Origin: a virus
IMG/VR virus record: IMGVR_UViG_3300020233_000075
Span: 1-45,137 of that record
DNA: 45,137 nt
Strand: one strand, 5' to 3'
Shown here one piece after another: positions 39,536-45,137 of this stretch. Position 1 is the first letter of the stretch, and each line of letters opens with the position of its first letter. The position numbers and the translations under genes are program-made. A model generated the notes under the pieces. The model had not been told where the DNA came from. It saw nothing but the letters and a program-made list of their open reading frames with translations, and ran no database searches.

Positions 39536-40247
39536 AGCAGGAGCGTGACGCATTCCACGGGCTAGTGCCACCCTGTGCGATCATCTGTGCAGAAACCCGG
39601 GCGTTCGCTGATGGGCTGCTCCATGAGCCATAGTCATATCCTAAACGGGCAGCGCGCCCAGACCAAAACCGTGGGAGATGCTGAAACAGCCCTAATGCTC
39701 CACTAGACCGGTTCACAGCCTGGGGGTTAAGTGTCGACTCACACCTAGCGATCCTAACCAGTAGATTTCCTGAAACTCCGAACTCTGCTGCTGCGGCCCT
39801 AATGGTGCTCTCCACTGATCCCGTTGGTGCAGTGGGGGTAGCAGGTACTGTCGTGGGGGGGTGCGTAGTGGGTGGTGTAGTGACACGTTTAGGTGGTGGC
39901 GGTGGGGCGAAGTACGCTGTACATGGGCGCCCGTCCCCGTTGGTGTCGATACCAGAAGTATCTGTCTCGGGGGGGCTAGCATCCATCCACTTTTGTGCGT
40001 CCGCTTGACTCTGCCAGGTTGCACAACCGGGGGCGGTTATGGCAACGGGGACTGTTGTCGTTGCCTCTGTGGTGCTAGGGATAGGTTCCGTTGTCGTTGG
40101 GACGCTGTCTACGTATGTGGCTGACGTGGGTGCTGGTTCTGTGACAACAGGAGGGGAAGCAACATCAGGGTTCTTGGGAATCTGAACAAAAACGAAGATA
40201 ACGACAGGAAGCGCGCCTATAAGGGCGAACTTGGTGTAGTGTTTCAT
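39528..40247 (-). CDS. Membrane-anchored or secreted lysozyme with excalibur-like domain (239 aa)
   Basis: A signal or anchor segment (about 6-23, KFALIGALPVVIFVFVQI) is followed by a Thr/Pro-rich linker. Residues 75-109 resemble an excalibur calcium-binding motif (CATWQSQADAQKW ... DTNGDGRPC), then a second Pro/Thr linker. A transglycosylase/SLT-like domain fills 145-239 (RIARCESTLNPQAVN with E170, SSGALGLFQHLPRFW). Wall-attached muralytic enzymes of this layout are typical of actinobacteria. It may help release or superinfection control, or be a morphogenesis enzyme. It lies apart from the main lysis region. Confidence 0.8.
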   Translation of the reverse strand: MKHYTKFALIGALPVVIFVFVQIPKNPDVASPPVVTEPAPTSATYVDSVPTTTEPIPSTTEATTTVPVAITAPGCATWQSQADAQKWMDASPPETDTSGIDTNGDGRPCTAYFAPPPPPKRVTTPPTTHPPTTVPATPTAPTGSVESTIRAAAAEFGVSGNLLVRIARCESTLNPQAVNRSSGALGLFQHLPRFWSGRAARLGYDYGSWSSPSANARVSAQMIAQGGTSPWNASRSCWG

Positions 40248-40268
40248 GTGTCATTCCTTGGCAGGGGA

Positions 40269-40315
40269 TGTAGAGCGCTCCACCGTGTATGCGGTGGAGC
40301 GTATCTAACTCTACA
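40269..40315. promoter_or_regulatory. Long imperfect hairpin/inverted repeat in a divergent intergenic region
   Basis: CGCTCCACC (40276-40284) pairs with GGTGGAGCG (40293-40301) around an 8-base loop. Outside it TGTAGAG (40269-40275) pairs with CTCTACA (40309-40315), with a one-sided 7-base bulge. It lies between the start of the lysozyme gene (minus) and that of a plus-strand gene. On the minus strand a TTGCGT / TAGAGT pair at 18-base spacing just upstream could be a promoter. It may be an operator or a 5' RNA structure. Confidence 0.5.
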
Positions 40316-40422
40316 CGACATACGCGCGCGAACGCAACGCAACTGTAACACTTTGGGCGACATGCCCCTCCCCCTAGCAGAAACAGCCCCGGACAGATAC
40401 GGGAAAACATGCCACAGGAAAA

Positions 40423-40638
40423 ATGGACAACGCTGATGAAACACTCAAACTCGGGGAGGTCGTCACCGTTCCTTATGGACTCGCTGCCATACACGGCACT
40501 GTCGTTGAGCTGTACTGCATCACCCCCCGTGCCCACGTGGTCGTGGAACCAACACCGACGATCAGCGGACATGTCGTGGACCAACCCACCACAGTAAGTC
40601 TGCCTTTAGACAGTGTGCGTCGAGCTGCGGGCGTCTAG
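40423..40638 (+). CDS. Small plus-strand protein (71 aa)
   Basis: ATG at 40423 follows CAGGAAAA. The product (MDNADETLKLGEVVTVPYGL, then IHGTVVELYCITPRAHVVVE) looks like a small beta-barrel of the kind found as hypothetical proteins in actinophages. It converges with the right array. The 36 bases between them show no clear terminator. Function unknown. Confidence 0.72.
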   Translation: MDNADETLKLGEVVTVPYGLAAIHGTVVELYCITPRAHVVVEPTPTISGHVVDQPTTVSLPLDSVRRAAGV

Positions 40639-40674
40639 ACATTCCCGAGCCCCCCTGTAACCTAAAAGCCCCTG

Positions 40675-40932
40675 CTAGCCAGCGGCACGTTGCTCCCTCG
40701 CACGTTGCACCTGCACCTGTGCGACCGCCTCACCGTGCCTGCCAGCAATGTCGGAGATGGCGTCGATCGCTTCCTCCCACCGATCCACAAGGTCGCACAG
40801 CGCCTCGATCTCGTAGGCGCCCTCGTCGAGCAGAATGTCGATGTTGTGGGGACCGAGTTCATCGTCGGTTCGCCACGCGTCCGCTGCCCGGCGTAGTTTG
40901 TTCGGCAACTCAGGGTCGGTTATGTCACTCAC
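40675..40932 (-). CDS. Small acidic helical protein (85 aa)
   Basis: The start is a GTG at 40932 (VSDITDPELPNKLRRAADAW, Met in the protein) overlapping the upstream stop by eight bases (GTGAGTGA) after GGGGGA. It is an acidic helical protein (LLDEGAYEIEALCDLVDRWE) with a more basic last helix (VQVQRAREQRAAG). This is the final gene of the right array, and its junction retains only part of the conserved element. Confidence 0.72.
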   Translation of the reverse strand: MSDITDPELPNKLRRAADAWRTDDELGPHNIDILLDEGAYEIEALCDLVDRWEEAIDAISDIAGRHGEAVAQVQVQRAREQRAAG

Positions 40933-41140
40933 GGTGTGTCCCCCAATCATCTGCTTCCATAACTTGTCGAGCAGACACAGATGCGCCATCCCTCGTGCCA
41001 TGGGTTGACAGCACACAGCCATCCACGAGTACGCACCAAGCACCTCTCGCATTTTTGCCGATCGTTATAGGTGATTTGTGCATCATGCCTCCTGCGAGGA
41101 TCGCCTCGTTGCGGAGCGTCTCGGGGGTCACGTCACTCAT
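40925..41140 (-). CDS. Small hypothetical protein (71 aa)
   Basis: It begins MSDVTPETLRNEAILAGGMM at the ATG at 41140, on an exact copy of the junction element. The middle (PITIGKNARGAWCVLVDGCV) appears beta-rich. It ends GTHRE, without the GGDDE tail, because the following start uses a different leader. No family is recognised. Confidence 0.73.
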   Translation of the reverse strand: MSDVTPETLRNEAILAGGMMHKSPITIGKNARGAWCVLVDGCVLSTHGTRDGASVSARQVMEADDWGTHRE

Positions 41141-41354
41141 CGTCGCCACCACCGGCGCCTGGACGGAGACTAACCCACGGGCCGTCATCAAGACGCACCT
41201 CGTAGCCGTCATCACGCATAGCTACCGACAGTTGGCACCCATCGGAGGTCTCAAAGCCAACGCCGAGAAACACATCCCGTAACGTAACGTCCATCACTTC
41301 GGTGTCGATGACGGCCTTGTACGGGCCATCCGGCTCACTCAATGTGATTATCAT
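41133..41354 (-). CDS. Small beta-rich protein (73 aa)
   Basis: ATG at 41354 is preceded by AGGAGAAG and overlaps the stop of a 15-codon frame by four bases (ATGA). The sequence MIITLSEPDGPYKAVIDTEV, then YEVRLDDGPWVSLRPGAGGG, has an alternating pattern typical of a small beta sheet. It ends GGGDDE. Function unknown. Confidence 0.75.
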   Translation of the reverse strand: MIITLSEPDGPYKAVIDTEVMDVTLRDVFLGVGFETSDGCQLSVAMRDDGYEVRLDDGPWVSLRPGAGGGDDE

Positions 41355-41398
41355 GTTGTCTTCTCCTGCTGTGGTTCTTGCTCGCCGTAGTCACTCAT
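41351..41398 (-). CDS. Micro-ORF (15 aa), translationally coupled on both sides
   Basis: ATG at 41398 sits on an exact copy of the junction element and overlaps the previous gene's stop by eight bases. The peptide MSDYGEQEPQQEKTT ends with TGA overlapping the next start by four bases. AGGAGAAG inside it is the next gene's Shine-Dalgarno. It mirrors the 17-residue frame at 2417-2470 in the left array and may be an empty or decayed cassette. Confidence 0.5.
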   Translation of the reverse strand: MSDYGEQEPQQEKTT

Positions 41399-41732
41399 CG
41401 TCGCCACCTGCTGCTTCGATGGCTGCGATTGCCTTATCCACGAACACCTCTATGTCGTCATCCCCGAACCCCTGCGCCTCATTGATCTCACCCAACGCCA
41501 CGCCGAGCCGCCACCCAACCTGATGGAGCCGCATCGAGTGGGTCCTAAACCTGTCACGCTCGGCACGCAGCCGATCGATCTCGTCATCCTGACGCAACAC
41601 AATGAGTGCGGTCTGCGCCTCCACACATGGCACCGTCGCCGCACACACACGACAGACCCCCTTACCGCACTCGTGTGTGTGCCGTCGTGCGATGTCGAGT
41701 GCCTGTTCCCTGATCTCGTCATCCTCACTCAT
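41391..41732 (-). CDS. Cys-containing coiled-coil protein (113 aa)
   Basis: Starting MSEDDEIREQALDIARRHTH at ATG 41732, it has a possible zinc site (HTHECGKGVCRVCAATVPC) and then a coiled coil (LRQDDEIDRLRAERDRFRTH). The C-terminal helix ends IEAAGGDDE. The RLRAERDRF helix is of the same type as the AERAR family, but the family's GVAAERAR core is missing. Function unknown. Confidence 0.76.
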   Translation of the reverse strand: MSEDDEIREQALDIARRHTHECGKGVCRVCAATVPCVEAQTALIVLRQDDEIDRLRAERDRFRTHSMRLHQVGWRLGVALGEINEAQGFGDDDIEVFVDKAIAAIEAAGGDDE

Positions 41733-42207
41733 CGCCGCCACCTCCGGCTTCGCGCCATTCCGTGCGCACACCAGTCCCGTCACACCACCGGCACACCTCG
41801 TCTGTGGTGACCACGTGCCACCCCTCATTCAACATGCGGACCCGTTTCGCCAACCCGTCCGGATCGTCCGTCTCCACGAGTGTCACGCCTGCCATCCAAT
41901 CCTCCGGTTCCTCAACCCATGCGTCTGTCCACACGTGCAGCCGATCCGAACCCCTGCCCCCGTCGGTGACACGGAAGTACCATGCGTCGCCTTCGTGGAT
42001 CGACGTGGCATACGAGATCACGTACACGCCCGGACCCATGCCGTTCATACGCTCCAATGCTTTCGCCCCCGCGTCGACACGTACAATGTCGCCTTCCGCC
42101 CACGGCGCTGGGAGTGTGCCTTCACCCCAGTTGTTCGTCGGCCGGTGCCCTGACCCGTTCTGCGTCAGATCGTGGCGTAGCCGCTTCGTGAATGTCCTGT
42201 CACTCAT
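41725..42207 (-). CDS. Hypothetical protein with C-terminal Cys knuckle (160 aa)
   Basis: ATG at 42207 (MSDRTFTKRLRHDLTQNGSG) is on an exact junction element. The middle is a globular beta-rich region (GDIVRVDAGAKALERMNG, VISYATSIHEGDAWYFRV) and the end has CRWCDGTG followed by EAGGGGDE. The knuckle is close to that in the 68-residue protein at 1940, linking the two arrays. Function unknown. Confidence 0.76.
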   Translation of the reverse strand: MSDRTFTKRLRHDLTQNGSGHRPTNNWGEGTLPAPWAEGDIVRVDAGAKALERMNGMGPGVYVISYATSIHEGDAWYFRVTDGGRGSDRLHVWTDAWVEEPEDWMAGVTLVETDDPDGLAKRVRMLNEGWHVVTTDEVCRWCDGTGVRTEWREAGGGGDE

Positions 42208-42763
42208 CGTCGCCACCTGTGACATTTGCGATGAACGTCTCATCTGGTCTCCACAACCCCTGGCGGCCCCTCGCAGGCACCGGTTCTGCGAGAGGCCGGA
42301 CGTTGTCAAGAATCCATGCGTATCGGCCCGGTGTGAAGCCGCCGAGCGGCAACTGGTCGGATACGTCTCCGACCGGCGTGTATCTGAGGGAGTCATCGCC
42401 GTTGACCATGACTACACGTCCACCGTCGTCGTTGCCGCCAGAATCCCACCGGTCCACAATGGGTACGCAGTCGGTGAGGTCGGCGACCGCGACGATCGCA
42501 CCCAACGGCAGAGGCGTCGTCTCCCACACACGGCCCTCCCCGGAAGGCGACCCGTCATCCACGGACCGTTCCATCCTCACACCTAACGCAAGGTCGCTCG
42601 GAATGTGCCACGGGCCGACGCTGACCGGCTTGGCTTTCCCTGCGTGGATCAGCAGTTGGCCTCGCCACTTCGTTGCCCACGACCTCGTCTCGATCGTCTT
42701 GACCCCCGATGCGATGAGGGTGGCCCACGGTTGCCGGATCGTCAACGCACGCACGTCACTCAT
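42200..42763 (-). CDS. ASCH-domain protein (187 aa)
   Basis: The N-terminus ALTIRQPWATLIASGVKTIE, then RSWATKWRGQLLIHAGKAKP and AIVAVADLTDCVPI, is the ASCH fold, related to PUA and thought to bind RNA or modified nucleic acid. A full-length domain is present, with an insert between the RG-x-LLIHA strand and the GAIVAVA strand. ATG at 42763 is on an exact junction element. It is the only member of the right array with a clear named domain. Confidence 0.88.
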   Translation of the reverse strand: MSDVRALTIRQPWATLIASGVKTIETRSWATKWRGQLLIHAGKAKPVSVGPWHIPSDLALGVRMERSVDDGSPSGEGRVWETTPLPLGAIVAVADLTDCVPIVDRWDSGGNDDGGRVVMVNGDDSLRYTPVGDVSDQLPLGGFTPGRYAWILDNVRPLAEPVPARGRQGLWRPDETFIANVTGGDDE

Positions 42764-43079
42764 CGTCGCCACCACCGGCCAACACTGCGGAGAGGCGGTC
42801 GGACTTTCGAGCGCTAGAGAGCAAATCAACCAAGCGGTGGACGATGGCGTGGTACATCGCATCGCTGTGGAACAGACCCACATCCACCCGGAGGGTGTAA
42901 GCCCGCACGACCTTCAAGCCTCCGACACTGATGAACTGTGGCTCCCCGATTTGTTCGACACGCAGTCGAGCCACCTCGCCTTGCAGCCGTTCGATCTCTG
43001 CGAGCAGACTCTCTCGCTCACAGACCACGATCGGGTTCATGCCGTTCGGTGCCTGGGCGCAATGCCACGACTCACTCAT
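42756..43079 (-). CDS. Coiled-coil hypothetical protein (107 aa)
   Basis: Starts MSESWHCAQAPNGMNPIVVC. A coiled coil follows (LLAEIERLQGEVARLRVEQI), then a compact domain (KVVRAYTLRVDVGLFHSDAM) and AGGGDDE. EIERLQ is shared at protein and DNA level with the genes at 1621 and 44051. Function unknown. Confidence 0.76.
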   Translation of the reverse strand: MSESWHCAQAPNGMNPIVVCERESLLAEIERLQGEVARLRVEQIGEPQFISVGGLKVVRAYTLRVDVGLFHSDAMYHAIVHRLVDLLSSARKSDRLSAVLAGGGDDE

Positions 43080-43416
43080 CGTCGCCACCTCCGGGGCTGT
43101 CGAAGAAATCGGCAAGAGAAGCGAGACTCCGCGCCACCTCTTGCGACTCTGTCAAAACTCCCAAACGCAGCCACGCCACGATGCGTGCCCGCTCCACTGC
43201 GATGCCTCCGGCGTAGGCGTTGCCTGGGAGCAACGCTTGCTCTAGACGGGCACACTGCTTCGCCATCGCGTCATGCTCAGCCTGTAGCCGTCCGATCTCG
43301 GCTGTCTGCTCCGCCACGGCAGCCTGTGCCTGCATCGCAATAGCGAACCACTCGACAGACACCTCAATTGTCGGCTCGCATGGCACAGGCTGCGGGTCGC
43401 GCAGCACTTCATCCAT
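43072..43416 (-). CDS. Coiled-coil protein of the AERAR family (114 aa)
   Basis: The ATG at 43416 (MDEVLRDPQPVPCEPTIEVS) overlaps the upstream stop by eight bases (ATGGATGA). Residues about 35-90 hold IGRLQAEHDAMAKQCARLEQ, then NAYAGGIAVERARIVAWLRL, collinear with the left-array protein at 1621. It ends SPGGGDDE. A paralogue pair separated by about 41 kb. Confidence 0.8.
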   Translation of the reverse strand: MDEVLRDPQPVPCEPTIEVSVEWFAIAMQAQAAVAEQTAEIGRLQAEHDAMAKQCARLEQALLPGNAYAGGIAVERARIVAWLRLGVLTESQEVARSLASLADFFDSPGGGDDE

Positions 43417-43567
43417 CGTCGGTCCTCGCAGGGATCACAACAACCCGTGTGCCATCACCCTGGCACCCACGACACTGCTGGTTGTAGCCGCCGCTCCGAC
43501 AGATGAGAGCAGACACCTGACATGGCACGAGAAGGAACTCTTGCGGGGTCGCTACTGTGCTAGGCAT
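43409..43567 (-). CDS. Very small Cys-rich protein (52 aa)
   Basis: The start ATGCCTAGC at 43567 and the 20 or so bases around it match those at 1366. The product MPSTVATPQEFLLVPCQVSA has a knuckle CRGCQGDG near residue 33, like a single DnaJ-type CxxCxG unit. It could be a reduced relative of the 106-residue protein at 1046, which starts in the same way. Confidence 0.68.
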   Translation of the reverse strand: MPSTVATPQEFLLVPCQVSALICRSGGYNQQCRGCQGDGTRVVVIPARTDDG

Positions 43568-43787
43568 CGTCGCCACCTCCTGCCAACGCTGCCTCAACCA
43601 TTTCCGTCACATCCTGTGAGTGGTACAGCATGTCTGTTCCGATCTCATCGACCAAGGCTGTGAGCGCCGCCCGCAGTTGTTCAATCTCGTCTGCTGCTTC
43701 CATCACCCGGTCGCCATCGTACGGGTCGCGACGGAGGTCGTGGAGGTCCTCTGCGATCTCCCGCAAGATCTCTCCCTCGTCACTCAT
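43560..43787 (-). CDS. Small helical protein (75 aa)
   Basis: It starts MSDEGEILREIAEDLHDLRR on an exact junction element and is almost entirely charged helix (MEAADEIEQLRAALTALVDE). It ends AGGGDDA. The EIEQLR segment aligns with the EIERLR helix of the AERAR family, though the second motif is absent. Function unknown. Confidence 0.76.
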   Translation of the reverse strand: MSDEGEILREIAEDLHDLRRDPYDGDRVMEAADEIEQLRAALTALVDEIGTDMLYHSQDVTEMVEAALAGGGDDA

Positions 43788-44058
43788 CGTCGCCACCTCC
43801 GCTCAATGCTGTGAAAAACGCCAGCACCAACGGCTCCGCGTCCTCCCATTCGGGGGTGGTGTCATAGTCATGCCACACCGGGTCCCACGCCAATATGAAC
43901 GCTGCTCTGCACAAAACGTGTGACGTCCACGTCCAGATATCCCCACCTTCGACACGGGTTTGCCACACGTAGCGGTCACCGACAGCGACAGTGCCTCCAC
44001 AGATATGACACCGATACGTCTTGCGTGCTGGGCGTGTGCCACACAACGCGTCACTCAT
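43780..44058 (-). CDS. Small zinc-ribbon-like protein (92 aa)
   Basis: It starts MSDALCGTRPARKTYRCHIC with CHICGG and later VLCRAAF, a pattern of a small treble-clef or ribbon zinc site. The rest is Trp-rich (YVWQTRVEGGDIWTWTSHVL). It ends SGGGDDE. It may bind nucleic acid or protein. No family is recognised. Confidence 0.75.
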   Translation of the reverse strand: MSDALCGTRPARKTYRCHICGGTVAVGDRYVWQTRVEGGDIWTWTSHVLCRAAFILAWDPVWHDYDTTPEWEDAEPLVLAFFTALSGGGDDE

Positions 44059-44371
44059 CGTCGCCACCTTCGGCTTCGATACGGCGCAAGATGAGATTGA
44101 GGTTGGCGTTATGAGGTCCAAAGTGGGATATGCCTAAGTCAGTAACAATGCCCACGCATCGTGCCCGCTCTGCGGCGACACCCTGCTCAAAGCCGTTGGA
44201 TGGGAGCAGCGCCCGCTCTAGGCGAGCGATCCGCTTCGCCAGCACTATCGACTCGGCCCGTAGCCGTTCGATCTCGGCTTCGGCTGCCCGGCACCGCTCC
44301 CCGAGAGCAATCGTGTCGGTGTCGATCAGCACGTCGATGTCGTCATAACCACTGTCACTGTAGTCACTCAT
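44051..44371 (-). CDS. Coiled-coil protein of the AERAR family (106 aa)
   Basis: ATG at 44371 (MSDYSDSGYDDIDVLIDTDT) is on a near-exact junction element (GGTGACGACGATGAGTGA). An acidic N-terminus leads to AEAEIERLRAESIVLAKRIA, RLERALLPSNGFEQGVAAER and ARCVGIVTDL. It is the best example of the full family motif and matches the genes at 1621 and 43072. It ends EAEGGDDE. Confidence 0.8.
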   Translation of the reverse strand: MSDYSDSGYDDIDVLIDTDTIALGERCRAAEAEIERLRAESIVLAKRIARLERALLPSNGFEQGVAAERARCVGIVTDLGISHFGPHNANLNLILRRIEAEGGDDE

Positions 44372-44699
44372 CGTCGTCACCTCCGGCGATACGCAGCACG
44401 TTGTCGCATGTCGAGCGAGCAGTCCTCGCCGCTTTTGCGTCAGGCGACGACCCGCTATCGGGGAACACATCGAGTGGATACCAACTCCGTACCCCCTTGA
44501 CGGCGGACTGCCACCTCGCCCGCTCCGCAGCAACACCTTCGGCGTAGGCGTCATGTTGCATCCTGCCATCCACGGCCGCCCGTAAACGCAACAACTCCCC
44601 CGCCACCTCGGCTTTCGCCTTCTGGTAGTACCACTCATACTCCGGATCGGCGCGTTTCGCTGCGAGATGCCGCTCAGCACCCGTGGGGGTGTCACTCAT
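44364..44699 (-). CDS. Helical protein of the AERAR family (111 aa)
   Basis: Starts MSDTPTGAERHLAAKRADPE. Residues about 25-70 include YYQKAKAEVAGELLRLRAAV and HDAYAEGVAAERARWQSAV, the core family motif. The start overlaps the upstream stop by four bases. It ends AGGDDDE. Function unknown. Confidence 0.77.
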   Translation of the reverse strand: MSDTPTGAERHLAAKRADPEYEWYYQKAKAEVAGELLRLRAAVDGRMQHDAYAEGVAAERARWQSAVKGVRSWYPLDVFPDSGSSPDAKAARTARSTCDNVLRIAGGDDDE

Positions 44700-44938
44700 G
44701 TCGTTGCATCTGGGCAGGGCATCATGGCCTCGATTACTCGCAGACTGTTGATAGCGTTATGCCATGCAGCGCGGCACGCGTCGCTGGTGACGCTAGGCGG
44801 TGGGTCATAGGACGCAGACATGATGCGTTCCCACCGTGCCCGTTCAGCGGCGACACCGGCATTAAACACTGCGTCGGTGTGGTCATCCTTCACGTCACAC
44901 GCGATATCAAGTTCCCGATATAGCTCATTGTTGCTCAC
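44696..44938 (-). CDS. Helical protein of the AERAR family (80 aa)
   Basis: Uses a GTG at 44938 (Met-SNNELYRELDIACDVKDD), four bases overlapping the upstream stop, after GTGGCGAC, a remnant of the junction element. It carries DAVFNAGVAAERARWERIM and ends MMPCPDATT. It is the shortest family member. Function unknown. Confidence 0.74.
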   Translation of the reverse strand: MSNNELYRELDIACDVKDDHTDAVFNAGVAAERARWERIMSASYDPPPSVTSDACRAAWHNAINSLRVIEAMMPCPDATT

Positions 44939-45137
44939 GTCGCCACGTCCTTGTCATCAGGATGCACTTTGCCGATCACGGTTGCCCACGGCCAGGTCAA
45001 CAGGTCGTAGTGCGCTTGCGTGAACCCGTCGGCGGAGATGAGATCACGGACGACAAGCGCCCAGGCTGCGTCCCAGGCTGCGTCCCAGGCTGCGGCCCTG
45101 GCTGCGGCCCTGGCTGCGTCCCAGGCTGCGGCCCTGG
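44935..45137 (-). CDS. Ala-Trp/Arg repeat protein, 5' end outside window
   Basis: The last 67 codons of a gene whose start is off the right edge. The visible N-terminal part is a run of four-residue units AWDA and ARAA, followed by WALVVRDLISADGFTQAHYD and LLTWPWATVIGKV. Such Ala-Trp-Ala repeat proteins with a similar C-terminal segment are common small actinophage proteins and should be long helices. Function unknown. Confidence 0.8.
   Translation of the reverse strand, partial: RAAAWDAARAAARAAAWDAAWDAAWALVVRDLISADGFTQAHYDLLTWPWATVIGKVHPDDKDVAT
45061..45137. repeat. 12-bp tandem repeat at the window edge
   Basis: About six 12-base units alternate between GCTGCGTCCCAG and GCTGCGGCCCTG on the plus strand and encode the AWDA and ARAA units. 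The window stops inside the array, so the true copy number is unknown. Such repeats vary in number by slippage and often end assemblies. Confidence 0.9.

Larger units (their letters stand above)
41133..44381 (-). repeat. Junction elements of the right small-gene array
   Basis: Exact copies of GGTGGCGACGATGAGTGA occur over the starts at 41140, 41398, 42207, 42763, 43079, 43787 and 44058. One-base variants are at 41732 and 44371, and a version with ATGCCTAG at 43567. All are in the same orientation and phase relative to the two genes they join. Confidence 0.9.

Noticed and set aside
40248-40422. tRNA or other stable RNA gene in the divergent gap
   Set aside because: The hairpin is strong, but no cloverleaf arms or conserved tRNA T-loop bases can be arranged around it.
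42192-43343. Plus-strand frame of 383 codons opposite the right array
   Set aside because: It runs antisense across three minus-strand genes with matched start/stop overlaps and a recognisable ASCH domain; composition is low-complexity Arg/Ser/Pro/Thr.
434-44381. CRISPR array or phage attachment repeats as explanation for the recurrent 18-base element
   Set aside because: Spacing is irregular and gene-sized, the element is always in phase with a stop/start pair, and it lies inside coding sequence; a translational joint explains it.

Overview
The window is part of the genome of a long-tailed double-stranded DNA bacteriophage (siphovirus type), very probably infecting an actinobacterium. The phage assignment rests on a tape measure protein of about 2,250 residues, tail-assembly chaperones in two overlapping frames, an HK97-gp10-like protein, a Gp37-like tail protein, a capsid protein and an endolysin. 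The host is inferred from an excalibur-type lysozyme, a TIGR04338-type metallopeptidase and the style of the tail and connector genes. Nearly every gene is on the minus strand, so transcription runs from high to low coordinates. Two small genes, near 39.4 and 40.5 kb, are on the plus strand. No terminase, portal, integrase or replication gene is visible, so this is only part of a larger genome.

Layout in transcription order. (1) 45137-40675: a dense array of small genes, GC-richer than the virion block by eye, each overlapping the next by 4 or 8 bases at an almost invariant ribosome-binding-site/start/stop junction. It opens with a truncated gene of Ala-Trp/Arg repeats and includes an ASCH-domain protein. 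(2) 40638-38067: a transition zone with two plus-strand genes, a membrane-anchored or secreted excalibur-lysozyme and small unknown proteins. (3) 37907-22604: capsid protein, then about 14 virion or virion-associated proteins built from shared domains, the likely major tail protein, a metallopeptidase and a head-tail adaptor. (4) 22601-8974: an intein-bearing connector, the gp10-like protein, chaperones G/T, an intein-bearing tape measure with a C-terminal peptidase-M15-like segment, and a 929-residue cysteine-rich tail protein. (5) 8936-3706: minor tail or receptor-binding-type proteins, then a lysis region with a PAS-domain membrane protein, a holin-like protein and an amidase endolysin. (6) 3683-1: unknown genes, then a second small-gene array with the same junction element as region 1.

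Three themes stand out. First, the two arrays share an 18-base element that gives the upstream protein its Gly-Gly-Asp-Asp-Glu tail, supplies the Shine-Dalgarno and start of the next gene, and looks like a cassette joint; several members are paralogues. Second, virion proteins are modular: one domain of about 110 residues sits in three proteins, a Leu-Asp-Gly repeat occurs about seven times in three proteins, and the 929-residue protein carries six Cys-rich repeats. Third, two structural genes carry inteins, one a mini-intein and one with a LAGLIDADG endonuclease; both end in Gly-Asn rather than His-Asn. A PAS domain in the lysis region is the most unexpected single-gene observation.
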